A stretch of DNA of 64,000 nt, from the NCBI GenBank assembly GCA_007449985.2, contig VIIQ02000225.1, positions 40,687 to 104,686 on the forward strand, read 5' to 3'. Under the pieces are notes generated by a model that ran no database searches, was not told the origin of the DNA, and was given only the letters and a program-made list of their open reading frames with translations. This stretch comes from Desmodesmus armatus. Lineage: Eukaryota > Chlorophyta > Chlorophyceae > Sphaeropleales > Scenedesmaceae. Position 1 is the stretch's first letter, and every line of letters starts with the position of its first letter. This document shows, piece after piece, positions 12,640 through 24,510 of this stretch. The translations under genes were made by a program, and so were the position numbers.

Positions 12640-13769
12640 CTACAGCTTCAAGCGGCGCCCAGTGACCTTTGCTGCCTGCTCAATCCACTGGATGGCGTTC
12701 CTACAGCCATCGTTGACAATGTTTGTGTAGAAGCTCATGAACTGCTGCCCGCTGCACTGCTGGTAGCCCTTGAAGTGGTGGCCGCAGGGGCTCTTGTGGT
12801 GGTCCATGGCATGAGCCTGGCAGACACCGTACGCGATGTTGGCACACTGACCCAGAGACACGGGGAAAGCTGACCCCACGGTTTGGCCAGGGGAGGGTTG
12901 CTGCAGTACTTCTGCAAGGCGGGAAGAAGAACGTACACAAATAGCATGTCAGGGCCCGAGTATGACAGACAGATTGCAGGGTCACCCGATTGGCAGGACA
13001 ATTCCAAACATGCATGTGCGCCAGGGCAAACCTCAGGCTGAGCTGGCAATGGTTGGGTGTGCGTGCATGTCTGTAGCCAGACGTAGGCAGGGAAACAACA
13101 CTGAATAACAGAGAGGCCCAGGCAGCTCAAGTTGCCACACTGGCAGTAATGGGGAGTGGCTTGTGTTCTGGAACCGATCTGTGTGGCCTCCATCTGTAAT
13201 TGTGCCGGTGTGTCCACTCACCAGTGTCAGGTCGCATGCCTTCTGTGCCTCTGTATGTGATGCCAGGGAGCCATACGACTCACACAGCTGACCATTCACA
13301 GTGGGGCCAGGATGCGGGGCCGGGTGGCATTTCTGCTGGCAGACCTTCATGCAGTAGGTGATGCCTTGACAGTCCTGCAACAGGGGCAGGAGCGGCACAG
13401 TGCGGAGATCTGTGAGTGTTGGTAGCCTTTGCGCATACTTTTGGCCATACTGGTTGGTCAGTGCTAGCAAAATTTTCAGCTTGCTTATGTCAGAGAAACA
13501 TGTCGAACGGGGCTGACGGGCTGTCACCGCTCAGCTGGCTGGCCAAGTCTGAGTGACAAATGCCTTTCCTCTGCAGGTATGGGCCTGGGGCTAGACTGGA
13601 ACGGTGGACACGAAGCTTTGTGTGAGACATGCTGTTCACTAACAGCAGCTGACAGGCTGGCCAGAGTTCAAGGCTTACTCACCTTGCATTCTATGCATGG
13701 GGCAGCTGCAGCCATGGCAGCGCATGCCAGTACCGTCATGACGGCTGTGAATGCTGTGAGCTTTGTCAT
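12640..13769 (-). CDS. Secreted cysteine-rich protein, left copy of inverted pair
   Basis: Exons are 13683..13769, 13222..13374 and a third exon ending at 12640. It is a paralogue of the rightward gene at 14261, with the same intron positions and phases. A signal peptide (MTKLTAFTAVMTVLACAAMA) precedes APCIECK, then a Cys-rich middle and a conserved C-terminal domain (FPVSLGQCANIAYGVCQAHA). Compared with the sister, exon 3 has a net 5-bp insertion near 12885. With the sister's acceptor (exon start 12911) the frame breaks at a stop near 12735. An acceptor 11 bp further in (exon start 12900) restores the frame, at the cost of the KYC cysteine, giving about 166 residues and 13 cysteines. It is either re-spliced or a recent pseudogene. 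Confidence 0.65.
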
Positions 13770-14260
13770 GGTGTTTGGTGAGTGGAGCTGAGTAGACCTG
13801 AAAGATTTGCCTTGCTACCGCTTCGTGAGATTGGTCGAACTGTTGTTCTTGAATTGATTGCCTGTTGTGTCTCAAAAAACCCGTACTCCCGCATATATAT
13901 ACCCAACGCAATTGCCCATCACATCATCCATCACTCTGGGCCCAAAGCCTCACAGGTGTGATGGTCGACTTCTTGACCTCTTACCTTCATTGATGTGCAG
14001 ACAACAGTGGATGATCTTTGATTAAATCTCATTATAACAATGATGGAGCATGATGCAGGCCCGAACGCGGCAAGAAGTCGGCCGAACAACCATCACACCT
14101 GTGAGGCTTTGGGCCGAGAGTGATGATTGATGCGGGCATTGTATGCTATATAGCTGCGGGAATACGGACTCATTGACACACGACAGGCGATCAGATCCAG
14201 AACAACAGTTCGACGAAGCTACATCACGCTCAAACTTTTAGGCTCTACACAGCAAGCAAC
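13770..14260. promoter_or_regulatory. Bidirectional palindromic promoter region
   Basis: The 491 bp between the two divergent start codons contain mirrored core promoters. A TATATATA box lies at about 13893..13901 (minus) and a CTATATAG box at about 14146..14152 (plus). Each is followed, on its own strand, by a shared GCGGGA(A/G)TACGG and a GACAGGC-type motif. Boxes sit 112-130 bp from the ATGs. Further in are the inverted arms 13931..13975 and 14071..14123. The arrangement suggests co-regulation of both copies. Confidence 0.75.
13931..14123. repeat. Inverted repeat arms between divergent paralogues
   Basis: The left arm (13931..13975) starts TCACTCTGGGCCCAAAGCCT and ends GACTTCTTG. The right arm (14071..14123) is its near-perfect reverse complement with an 8-bp extra piece. 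The central 95 bp are AT-rich. These arms are the outer, non-coding part of the inverted duplication that produced the gene pair. Confidence 0.85.
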
Positions 14261-15341
14261 ATGGCAAAGCTCACAGGACTTGCAGCCGTCGTGGTGCTAC
14301 TGGCATGCGTTGCCATGGCTGCAGCTGCCCCATGCATAGAGTGCAAGGTGAGCAAGCCTTGCACACTCGCCACCCTTGTTGGCTGCACCAGCCTGTCAGC
14401 TGTTGGCTTTCCATAGGACCTCGAGCTCAATAGCACCAGAGCTCTGATACAAAGCTTCATGCTTGCAGCGTTCAGGCTGGCCCCTGACCCATTCTTGCAC
14501 AGATGCAATCATCACCTACAAAACTGTGGACTGTGCCGTGCTGCCCACTGCTGCAGGACTGTCAAGGCATGCAGAGCTGCTACCAGGTGTGCAAGCAGAC
14601 ATGCCCCACGGCTCCACCTCCTGTCCCCACCGTGAATGGGCAGCTGTGTGAGGCGTATGGGTCCCTGGCATCAGGCACAGAGGCACAGAAGGCATGCGAC
14701 ATGACAATGGTGAGTGGACATTGTCCATGATGACTGGCACAGCATTGGCACAGCACGGCACAGCATGGTGCAGCATGGCACGGCGGCAGCCAAGATGCTC
14801 TACAAATTTGATGTACCACCCAAGGCATTTTTTGATACCTTGGCAATTGAAGCTGCATGCAGCACTGCTATGATTGGAGCCCTGTTTGTGCCTTCAAGGG
14901 GGTTGTCACATGCGCACATATTTCCTGGTGAATGCAACCCATCATGAGGCCTGCTCAGTGCTGCTTTGCTACACCAGCCCACACTGTTCATGTGGGTTAT
15001 GTACGTGCTTTCACTCAGCAACCTGTCATGCCCAGGCCTGACGTACTGTGTGTGCTCCTCTTTGTGCCCTGCAGAAGTACTGCAGCAACCCTGCCCCTGT
15101 CATGGGGTCAGCCTTCCCCGTGTCTCTGGGTCAGTGTGCCAACATCGCATACGGTGTCTGCCAGGCTCATGCCATGGACCACCACAAGAGCCCCTGCGGC
15201 CACCACTTCAAGGGCTACCAGCAGTGCAGCGGGCAGCAGTTCATGAGCTTCTACACAAACATTGTCAACGATGGCTGCAGGAACGCCATCCAGTGGATTG
15301 AGCAGGCAGCAAAGGTCACTGGGCGCCGCCTCAAGTTTTGA
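14261..15341 (+). CDS. Secreted cysteine-rich protein, right copy of inverted pair
   Basis: Three exons, all phase 0: 14261..14347, 14557..14709 and 15075..15341, giving 168 residues. A signal peptide (MAKLTGLAAVVVLLACVAMA) is followed by APCIECK, a Cys-rich segment (DCQGMQSCYQVCKQTCP), a Pro-rich spacer (TAPPPVPTVNG) and a C-terminal domain with HHKSPCGHHFKGYQQC. In total 14 cysteines follow the signal peptide, an even number that suggests disulfides. The His-rich loop could bind metal. The family is not recognised. Its intact frame makes it the reference for the damaged left copy. Confidence 0.8.
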
Positions 15342-16693
15342 ACGTGCAGCTGTTGATGCAAACTTGGCTGAGCCTTGCTTGGGCACAACCTGCTGTGCCG
15401 CATATATGTCACATAGGCTATATAGTATACGGGCGACTTGACACCAGCAGTGTCGCTTAGCTTGGCCAGCTTGGCACAACTTATTGAATGGGGTTCAGGC
15501 TATGCAGACACCATACAGTGCTGCTGTTGGCTACCTGTGGGATGCGAATTGACTCCAGCCAGTTTTTTGTCCAGTTTGTACCTTGCTTCAAGCATTGAGC
15601 AGGTTGCCACTAGTGGCATTGACATTTGGTTGTACACAAAGAGCTAAGCTGCAAGAGGCTTAGCTGTTCCTGGCGAGTGTTTTCAAACCGCCCTGAGGAG
15701 GGGTGTTGTTGCTAGTGATAGTACTGTCGCGTCATGCTGTTCTTCCAACTTGGCAGTGCCGCCCTTTGTGGCACTGTGGCTACCAGCCACACTGGCTGCG
15801 CTACGCCGTATGAATAATGCGCTGGCTCCAACCCACTTTGTGGCCTGCAGTGAGTGCTTTTTTGCGTGAGTGCTTGCCCCAGGCAGTTGTGAGCCCAGTG
15901 ATACCTGCCCCTTGATGTTTGCCCAATGATAGTTGCCCAACAGCATGTTTGTTGGCAAAGGATACTTGCCGCAAAGCAAGGTACCTTTCTGATGTATTGT
16001 TTGCTGATGGCGCCATATCCTGGCACCAGCTAGCTGCTCGGCAAGGTAACACTGTCACACTGTGCAGCAACGTATGTTGGGCAGTCTCTTGCCCAGGCAG
16101 TGAATTACCTTGAAACTCACTGCCACAAGAGGATGGCAGGGTGCCAGCATAGCCACAACATCATGCTGTACACTCCCATGCGATTACATACCATAACATC
16201 AGGGTGTGTTCTCCACAAAGCCAGTACAGAGGCGGCTGGCACACGCAGTGCACCGTGCCTGTGACAGGCACTGTACAGCCACAATCTTCCTGCAGTCCGT
16301 CACCATGTCATTTGACAATTGTGAGCATTTTGAAACAGCTAGCATGCTGGGGTGCAGTGCACGGACACACTGTCAGCCCATTGAATGACTCACCAATCGC
16401 GCTTAGACCGCAAGGGCACAAAGGCACACACCAACAACAAGTGGTCTGGAAACACTGACTGTCTCTGCAAATTCAGACACCAGGCCATCCATAGGACTGC
16501 ACACAATTCCCTGATCACTGCCAGGCTGGTGCAAGCTCGGCGCTGTCTGGTAACCCCACGTAGCTGTTGAACCTCCTACCACACACACACCAGCCCGCAA
16601 CACACTGCCCATAGATGGCACCAAGTCCCACTCACACACATCTTGCATGTTCACTGTGCTACCCTCTGTGCGTAACACATGCAGATGCATATC
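15342..16693. other. Intergenic between convergent genes, no gene seen
   Basis: This is the 3' flank of the secreted gene and of PDX2. No open frame with coding character was found on either strand. Confidence 0.5.
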
Positions 16694-19235
16694 TCATTCC
16701 CTCGACATGAACTCCTTGCCATAGACAGGCAGGTCTGCCGGCCGAGTGCCCTTTATCTGCTCTTGTTGCTGCTTGGCTGCTGCTGCGGCCGCCGCTGCTT
16801 CCGCCGCCTGCTTGTCCTGCCGCACCATATCAACAAACAGCTGGTGCCTGCACAGCGTAGCACAGCGCAGCACAACACAGCGCTCAGGACAGCATTGAGT
16901 CGCAAGACTGAGGCAAGGGTAAGACACGGTGATCTCACCCGCCGCACAAGATGCCCAAGTGCAGGCACGCCACTGCAGCTACGGCTGCTGCCCACACCTG
17001 GACACATCTTTACCAGTCGCCAACCAGCCTTCCCTAACGTACTGAGCGTTGCCGACACCTGCTGACTGCGCTGCAGTCCAGCACTGCTGCTGATGGCTAC
17101 CACACAACCAGCTGCGCTGCAGGTCAACTCGCTGGAATCATATTGTCAAAGAGTGAGCTACTCAGCCACTCACCAGCGCAGGTCTTTCGTGAGCTCTGGG
17201 TGGAAGGCTGTCGCCAGCAGGGGCCCCTGCCTGACTGCTACAGCCACACTCTTGCGTCCACCCTGCGCTGCTGACTCATCGGCACGCAGCTCATACTCTG
17301 CAAGAACCTCAACCTGCAACAACAGCAGCACGCAGCTCACACTCATGACTCATATGATACTCATGACTCATACTCATACTCATGACTGATACGCATGAGT
17401 CATTGGCACACAGCTCATACTCTGCAAGAACCTCAACCTGCAACAACAGCAGCACGCAGCTCATATTCATGTCATACTCATGACTCATGACTCATACTCA
17501 TGACTGATACTCATGAGTCATTGGCACACAGCTCATACTCTGCAAGAACCTCAACCTGCAACAACAGCAGCACGCAGCTCATATTCATGTCATACTCATG
17601 ACTGATGACTCATACTCATGACTGATACTCATGAGTCATTGGCACACAGCTCATACTCTGCAAGAACCTCAACCTGCAACAACAGCAGCAGAAGGCAGAG
17701 GCGCGCAGGTGGACAGGCCCTTCCTCCATAGGCAGGCGCTCCTGTAACAGTGTTTGCTAGTCTATGAGGTAGAGTGGGCAAGCAGACAGGCGGGCGGGCA
17801 GGGTGGCGGGAAGGTGCGCGCAGGCGCGCAGTGCAGGCAACCAGCACAATCCTGTTTGCGTTTGCGTTCATGATAAGGTAACATGATGCTCCAGCCCTAG
17901 CAGTGCATGTTGGCAGGCGGCCCCCGCGTCTCCTGCATGCTCTTGCTACAATTGCACACAGACTTCTCCCTACTTATGCTGCTACCTACGCCACATCAGC
18001 ATGCCCATGTGCAAGTTGAACTGCCTCATGCAGCTATAAAAATACAATTCATGCCCTCAGCCAATCCATGAACAACAACAGTCACCCGTTCTCACCTCGG
18101 GACCTGCATCAATGACTGCTGGTGCACGGATGAACACCGCCCGGAACTTCCCATCCTGGCCGTACTGCTGCAGAGCTTCATGGGCAGGCAGCTGCGTCTC
18201 AAAGCTGTTGATCTGAGCACCGAAGAAGTTGCGGGACACACAGATATCCAGACCACCGAGCAGCGCCTGACCACCCTTCTTCTGGCCTGCAGGAAGCAGC
18301 AGAACACACATGACACACAAATGTGCTGAGCTGCTGCAGGAGCTGCTATGTGCAGCTGAGCCAGCTGATTTCAACGTGTGACTTCATGTGCGGCTGCTCA
18401 CCAGTCAGCGCGCCAGCCAGAACAGGCAACGCTCCTGCAGGCCTGCTGCAATGCAACTGCCCTGACAACCCCCTTTGCCAGCTCAGCTGCCAGCCACACG
18501 ACTGCGAGCAGAACAAGCACCAGCAGCTCCCGAGTAGCTGCCAAACAGCCTGCCGGGCACTCATCCTGCTGGGCATCATTGTGACTACAATCCCACTTTC
18601 CACTCTCTCAACTTACACGCTCAACTCTCCCCGAATGCTGCTCTTCCACCCCATTTTCTCCCTTGACACGCCGCGCCCTCTCACTGCTACTACGCCAGCT
18701 TGGCAGCCCCACCCTGAATCCAGATGCCCTGCATTCAGTTGCCCCCCCCCCCCACACACACACGAGCTTTCCCCCACTGATCTCTGCTTCCAACCCCCAC
18801 TGCTCTCTGTTTCAACCTGTGCCACCTGAAACCCAGCTTTCTGAACAGAAGCACAACAATATCGCCACCACCACCACCCCCTGCCTCACCTTCAGCCCTC
18901 TCTGCCAGGAAGATCATGCCAGCACAGGTGCCCCACACAGGCCGACCAGCCTTGGCAAATGCCTGCAGCTCAGGGATAAGTCCCCACTGCTCCGCTACTA
19001 GAGCCATGGTGGTGCTCTCCCCACCAGGGATAATGAGGCCTGCCACGCTGTTGAGTTCGTCCTTTGTGCGGACCTCAACAACTTGGACGTTAGACACCTG
19101 ACTCAGCAGAGCCATGTGTTCCCTGAAGGAACCCTGGAGGGCCAACACGCCGATCCTGATTGGCTGCTGACTGTCATGTGGCTGGGATGCTGTGGTGGGG
19201 GCTGCAGTAGGGTTGTCTGGCTGGGCGCTGGTCAT
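16694..19235 (-). CDS. PDX2: Pyridoxal 5'-phosphate synthase glutaminase subunit PDX2
   Basis: Four exons join in phase: 18890..19235, 18096..18286, 17174..17313 and 16694..16847, giving 276 residues. It is the class I glutaminase that hydrolyses glutamine and channels ammonia to the PDX1 synthase barrel in the DXP-independent vitamin B6 pathway (EC 4.3.3.6 complex). Visible motifs are [14 protein letters not shown], the oxyanion region [11 protein letters not shown], the nucleophile Cys104 in [21 protein letters not shown], and the His217-Pro-Glu219 of [11 protein letters not shown]. The catalytic triad is therefore complete. Residues 1-25 are a disordered extension, and the C-terminus has an Ala run and KQQQEQ. 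Intron 3 contains four tandem copies of the exon-3 acceptor region. Confidence 0.95.
17281..17690 (-). repeat. Tandem array copying PDX2 exon 3 acceptor
   Basis: A block (plus strand GCTCATACTCTGCAAGAACC and following) occurs at 17288, 17413, 17531 and 17649, so the unit is about 118-125 bp. Each copy, read on the minus strand, holds the pyrimidine-rich TTGTTGCAG acceptor plus the first 9 codons of exon 3 (VEVLAEYEL). In the extra copies the frame soon meets a stop (CANDS-stop). ACTCATGACTGAT-type microrepeats fill the spacers. Confidence 0.9.
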
Positions 19236-19605
19236 GTCTGCTGCTGCTGCGGTTGCTGTGATGGGTCAGTAGCTGTGGGGATGTTTTTGAAGCTGTTGAT
19301 GAGTCCTGGTCAAGCAGAAGCTGTGGCGATTGCACTTCAGGTTTCAGTCAACCAGCTCCTGCTGTTCTGCAGATATGTGGTTGATGGCAGCTGCAGCACA
19401 GGTCGATAGGAAAGGTGGTAACACGGTGAAGTAGCAACAAAATGCGCTTCACAACATGCAAGAACTCGTTGCACTTACCCGCAAAACAGTGATGACCAAT
19501 CTGTTATGTGGCGCGGCGCGTGGGTGGGTAAAGCGACCGCATTGGCCCAATTGAGCACCTTTCAAGCGGGGTACCTTTCAGACATATTCTGAAACGGTGA
19601 TCAAG
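19236..19605. promoter_or_regulatory. Shared 5' region of PDX2 and pyrophosphatase
   Basis: These 370 bp separate the divergent start codons of PDX2 (19235, minus) and the pyrophosphatase (19606, plus), so both promoters must lie here. No clear TATA box was seen. Confidence 0.6.
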
Positions 19606-22600
19606 ATGGCAGCTGCTCTGCGTGGCGCCTCTGTGCTCCGGGCAGCACCTCTGCAGGTATTTCCCTGGGTGCAGTGCAGTCTCTGTTTCTATCTATGTGT
19701 GCCTTCGCTTTCAAAACATATCTCTAACGTCACAGACATGCATGCACGCCGGGATCAGCAGATTCCTACTGACCCCTTACTGCTGGTGATCCAAGCAAAA
19801 TTGCCACGAGCTGAGCACTGTGACCGTGCCTTGGTTGATGCGTGCAGACCCGCAAGCTGGCATGCGCTCCTATCAGCCGCACCATGCGCCCCATGGTGGC
19901 TGTGCGTTCAGTTGCCACCAAGGCACCTGAGGTTGCAGACTATGCTGTCGAGGAGAGGGTGAGCAGGGGTTGGTACGGGTTACGTCATGCACAGCTGCAC
20001 ACGGTACAAACAAAGCAGACAGTAGGTGATAGGTCACGGAGGGTGCTGCAGCAGGGGGTGGCAGATGAGGGAGGGGGCAGCTGACACAGTTGCAGTCACT
20101 GAGTGCTGCCACTGGAGAAAGCCCGGGAGAGCTCCAGAAGCTGGGATGAGACACAGTTGGGCAGGTGTCATGGTTCCACAGCTGTGCAACTTGCACTCCT
20201 GCTGCGCAACAGTAGTGCTGCCACCAGCACACCCAGCAGTGGTGGTGGGTGATTGTATATCCTATGCACATGTTGCTTGGCCGGTCCGTCCCAACTTTCT
20301 CCAGTCGTCAGCATGGACACCCCTGACCTTGTTTGCCTGTTTTTCCTGGCAATAGTCACAGTCACAGTCACAGATTCCGCCCGGTCTCTGTTCGTTTGTC
20401 TGTTACCTCAGGGCCCCAAGGAGTCTCTGGAGTACCGCATTGCCTTCAAGCAGAACGGTAAGCAGTATGTGCATGGTGGACAGGTGTATGGACAGCACGG
20501 CATAGCTTGGAAAGGTGCAGGGACAGCAGGGACAGCACCGCACAGTGCAGCGTTCCACAGCCGGCAGTGTCACAGACCAAGCCGCAGCAAATCACAGGGG
20601 TTCACTGCATCATGGAGAGTGCAGGCTCAGCGCAGGACGCCTTGGACCAAGACGCTACAGCTTGCCTTGGCACGGGAGCAGCACGAGGCAGCGCGGCACA
20701 GCATGACGCGACACAGACTTTGGCCGATATCGCACACCATGTGCCTGGTCCCTCTTTGAACAGGGGATGTGTTGTGGACTGTGTAGATTACATGAGGTCT
20801 TGTCGCAGTCCCCTCGCTCTCACTCCAAACACTGCAGCGTGCCAGCAGTTGGTAGCAACAAAGGGCTGCTGCATGCATTTGCAGATCCTTTTCATACTCG
20901 CGCCCTGCCCCTCCCATATTCAGTCACCCCGCTGACTTTCACATGATGTCCGTTTGCGTCCCCGATGCCTGCTGTGCGTGCAGACAAGGTGATCAGTTGC
21001 TGGCACGAGATCCCCCTGTGGGCTGGTGAGGAGGAGCTGCACTTTATCTGTGAGATCCCTAAGGAGACCTCAGCAAAGATGGAGGTCGCAACAGTGAGTT
21101 ATCTCAAGCGCGGCACGATTCCATAACCTTGGGGGTATGTTACAAAACCCGTGTATAAGCCATGAGGGGTTTATCAAGTGTGCTCCTGATGCATTGTCGC
21201 ACGGTCGATACGGCCAGCAGCAGCGGTGGCAATCTGTCTGGCTCAGCAGTACGCACATGCACACAGGGGTTGCAGTTGAGCAGGCGTGGAAGTGCGCCAG
21301 CGGTGCTGCAAAGCATTGGCGGCAGCAGTGCAGCCTCAAAATCCATGGCCAGTCGCGCTCCTGAGAAGCCGTGGTGTCTCGATTTCAGTCACGTCATGTG
21401 TGGTGCTGGCTATGACGTTTTGGGCAATGTGTGTTGCTCAGCCGCATCGCCTGTCGCCTATCGGTGGTTTTCGGGCATGATAATGATGTGCATGCAATTG
21501 TGCTTGCAATCCATGTGCAGGACGAGCCCAGCACTCCCATCAAGCAGGACACCAAGAAGGGCAAGCTGCGCTTCTACCCCTACAACATCAACTGGAACTA
21601 CGGCCTGCTGCCACAGACGTGGGAGGACCCAGCACACAAGAACCCAGAGCTCGACGGCGTCGCGGTGAGGTCACTCAACTGTACTGTACTGCATCCTTAG
21701 TTGAGCGGCGGCGTGCCGGGCCCAACCACATTGCTTCTGCTTTGCTTTGCTTGTGCTAGCAACCCTATTCCGCGCATATATTATAGGAATGGAAGGGCTG
21801 GGTCCAAGGGATGAGGGTACAAATCCATAAGGTGTTCATTTGTTGAAATTTTGTGTGGATGAGTGGACAGTGGCTTGCAGGGTTGTTGGGCAGGATTTCG
21901 ATAGTGTCGGGTGGCACTGTTGATGGTTGGGTTGTTGTGCTGTTTGTGTGTGTGCCCCAGTGTTGATTGTGTTCAGTTCCCCAATGAAAGAAAAACCAAT
22001 CACACACACTATCGATGAGGTCACACTGTGATTATCTCGACTGGATTTCTGCAAGTTTGAGGGGAGCTGCTGCAGAGCAACCTGAAGCATGTTGGAAGAT
22101 TGTTTCAAGTCTGTCTGCGTTGTGGTTGAGGTGTTGGTGCTATTCTCGTTGTTGTTGTGAGAGTGGCATGTTGCAAGCTGTGTGTTGTGTCTGGTCTGCA
22201 TGACCCTGCATGTCCATGCCTTCAAAGGCTTTTTGTTTGTGTGTATTGCAATGTGGAGTGTGTGAGCAATCAGTGCCATTTGCATCCTGGTCGTGAGTGG
22301 TGACTGTGCTTAGTGGCCAGCACAGCTAGGCCTGGTCTTTTTCCTGGCCTGGCTTATGCCAACATAAACACACTGCGCAGGCCTGCAGGCACTGTGCAGT
22401 ATTGCCTTTGATGGCATCAGTCTCTCTCATGCCCCGCCCCAATGAAAGAAAAACCAATCACACACACAACCAATGAGGTCACACTGTGATTATCTCTACT
22501 GGATTTCTGCAAGTTTGAGGGGAACACCTTGCTCGCTGGTCTTTGGCTATGGCTGTCAGCATCCTGCAGGTTGCTTGCTTGGTGGCAAGCTGTGTCTCGT

Positions 22601-24510
22601 TTTGTGGCAATGTGTGTGTTATAGCAATTGACTGGTGTGGTTTGCGCATTTGAAACCTTATACCAGGCATCGCACTTTGTGCATACCTGCTGTGCGTGTT
22701 TCTTGTGTCCTTCGTGGCTCCTAAACACACTGCTGTCCCTCCCTCACTTTAGTGTGGTGCTCAGTATAGTTCTACCTCACCCGTGCCACCTGCCGTGCGG
22801 TCCCCATCCTTCCCCATCCCCCCCATGTCAGGGTGACAACGACCCGGTCGATGTTGTTGAGATCGGCGAGGCTCAGCTGAAGATGGGTGGTGTGTACCGT
22901 GTGAAGCCCCTCGGCGTGTATGCCATGATTGACGACGGCGAGCTGGACTGGAAGGTAAGCCCCAACACCTGACCTGAGAATCTGGGGTACTATGCTGTAC
23001 TGTATTATACTGTGTAAACCCCATGAGAGCCCCTGGCTCCCTTGGGGGTTGCACGACTTTGCCGTGTTGAGTAGTGTGACTGTAATCGTAAGAGTGAGAG
23101 CTAGTGAGAGGGTGGTGGTGTCTGGGGTGGCAGCAAACAACCTCTTGTCAGCACACCGGCATTTGAGCAGGTGTAGAAGCTGAGAAGCTTCAATGCCAGC
23201 ATCGCCCACGTGGGGCATAGGGGCACAGCTGGGAAGATAGAACCGGCGCAACGAGCTTGGCAGCTATGGCAGCACTGCCAGTGTCCTTGCCGCTTGTTGC
23301 CGACGACAAGGCACAACTGGTTTGTGGGTTCCTGACGGGCGGTAGGCGTTGAATGCAGTCATGTTGGGCAACACTGGCTGATTGTTGGCTGCGCAAGTTC
23401 GCTGTTGGTGTGCAATGTTTGTTGAGCTGTCCTGCTGACTGCGGTGTTGCGCTGTGCTATGCTGTGTGGTGTGTTGCAGGTGATTGCCATCAACAGTGCT
23501 GACCCCAAGGCTGCCAATGTCAACTCACTGGAGGATGTGGAGCGGTGAGCACTTACATATAGGGTCGCCGTTATCTCATCGGGCCACTGTTATCTCATCG
23601 TGTTGGGTGTGGGGTGGTTGCTGCAGTGGCCGTTCTAGGGGAGAAGCGCATGCAGTCCTGTATGTCTTAGTGTTGTGTTGTAGATTTGTCACACATAACA
23701 CCAACACAACACAACACTTGTGGAGATGTGAGCAGTGGATACGTGAGCAGCTAGCAGGCTGCTGGCGTAACTTGCGACTGAGGCCATCAGTTGGTTTGCA
23801 ACCCGCGCAAAGCTCATGTATGTTCCCCCTGTCGTGTCGTGCTGTGCTGTGCTGTGTCCTGCAGTGAGTTCCCTGGTCAGCTGACCAAGATCCTTGAGTG
23901 GTTCAGGGACTACAAGATCCCTGACGGCAAGCCCGCCAACGCATTCGGCTATGACAACAAGTGCATGGACAAGGCCTTCACCATGAAGGTGGGTCGACAG
24001 TTGCATAACTGAATCATCTGTTACTGTTATATCACTCAAATATTACTGCATGCAAAGGCAAGCATACTGTAGGAAGCCCTGCAGATGGACAGGGACTTCA
24101 CACTTAAAGGTGGGGGGGCGGAAGGCTTATGCATGGGAGTCTTGCAAAGGCGAGCATACTGTAGGATAGTCCTGCAGATGGTAAGCATTCGGGTCATGTG
24201 ATCGCAATCTTACCGGCAAAGTTCAGCTTTGACTTTGTTTGGAAAACATTTTAGCTTTGTCCCTGCAGAAACAGGATGCCAGTAGGTCAGGAACAAGCAG
24301 CCAGAGCGCGTTGAACTACTGGGTTCATCCATTGCACGCACCCCAAGGTTGGCAATGCAAGGTGAGTTTGACCAAGGTTGTAACAGCCCCACTGCTGATG
24401 TCATGATGCTGCTGTGCTGCTGCCCCCAGGTGATCGACGAGACCCACCAAGCATACGTGCGCCTCAAGAGCGGCAAGCGCCCCAACTCAGAGGAGCTGTC
24501 CCTGATTTAA
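19606..24510 (+). CDS. Soluble inorganic pyrophosphatase (family I), probably plastid
   Basis: Nine exons join in phase: 19606..19656, 19848..19958, 20412..20457, 20984..21093, 21521..21664, 22832..22954, 23480..23544, 23865..23988 and 24430..24510, giving 284 residues. It hydrolyses PPi to phosphate with Mg2+, pulling biosynthetic reactions forward. The family signature DNDPVDV begins at Asp156, with upstream EYRIAFKQN and [19 protein letters not shown], and downstream GDNDP-VVEIGE and [17 protein letters not shown]. The N-terminal 45 residues (ATG at 19606, Arg/Ala/Ser rich) look like a transit peptide. An in-frame GTG lies 9 bp upstream. The large introns carry repeats described separately. 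Confidence 0.95.
21979..22527 (+). repeat. Pair of ~90-bp direct repeats in pyrophosphatase intron
   Basis: A segment starting CCCAATGAAAGAAAAACCAA and ending TTTGAGGGGA occurs at about 21979..22068 and again at 22437..22527 with few differences. Neither copy overlaps an exon, unlike the exon-linked repeats elsewhere in the window. Confidence 0.85.
24050..24185 (+). repeat. Short direct repeat in last pyrophosphatase intron
   Basis: GCAAAGGC(A/G)AGCATACTGTAGGA followed by CCTGCAGATGG occurs twice, at about 24053 and 24144. Confidence 0.75.

Noticed and set aside
17629..17871. 80-codon minus frame containing VEVLAEYEL
   Set aside because: It is an intronic copy of PDX2 exon 3 start, not a separate gene.
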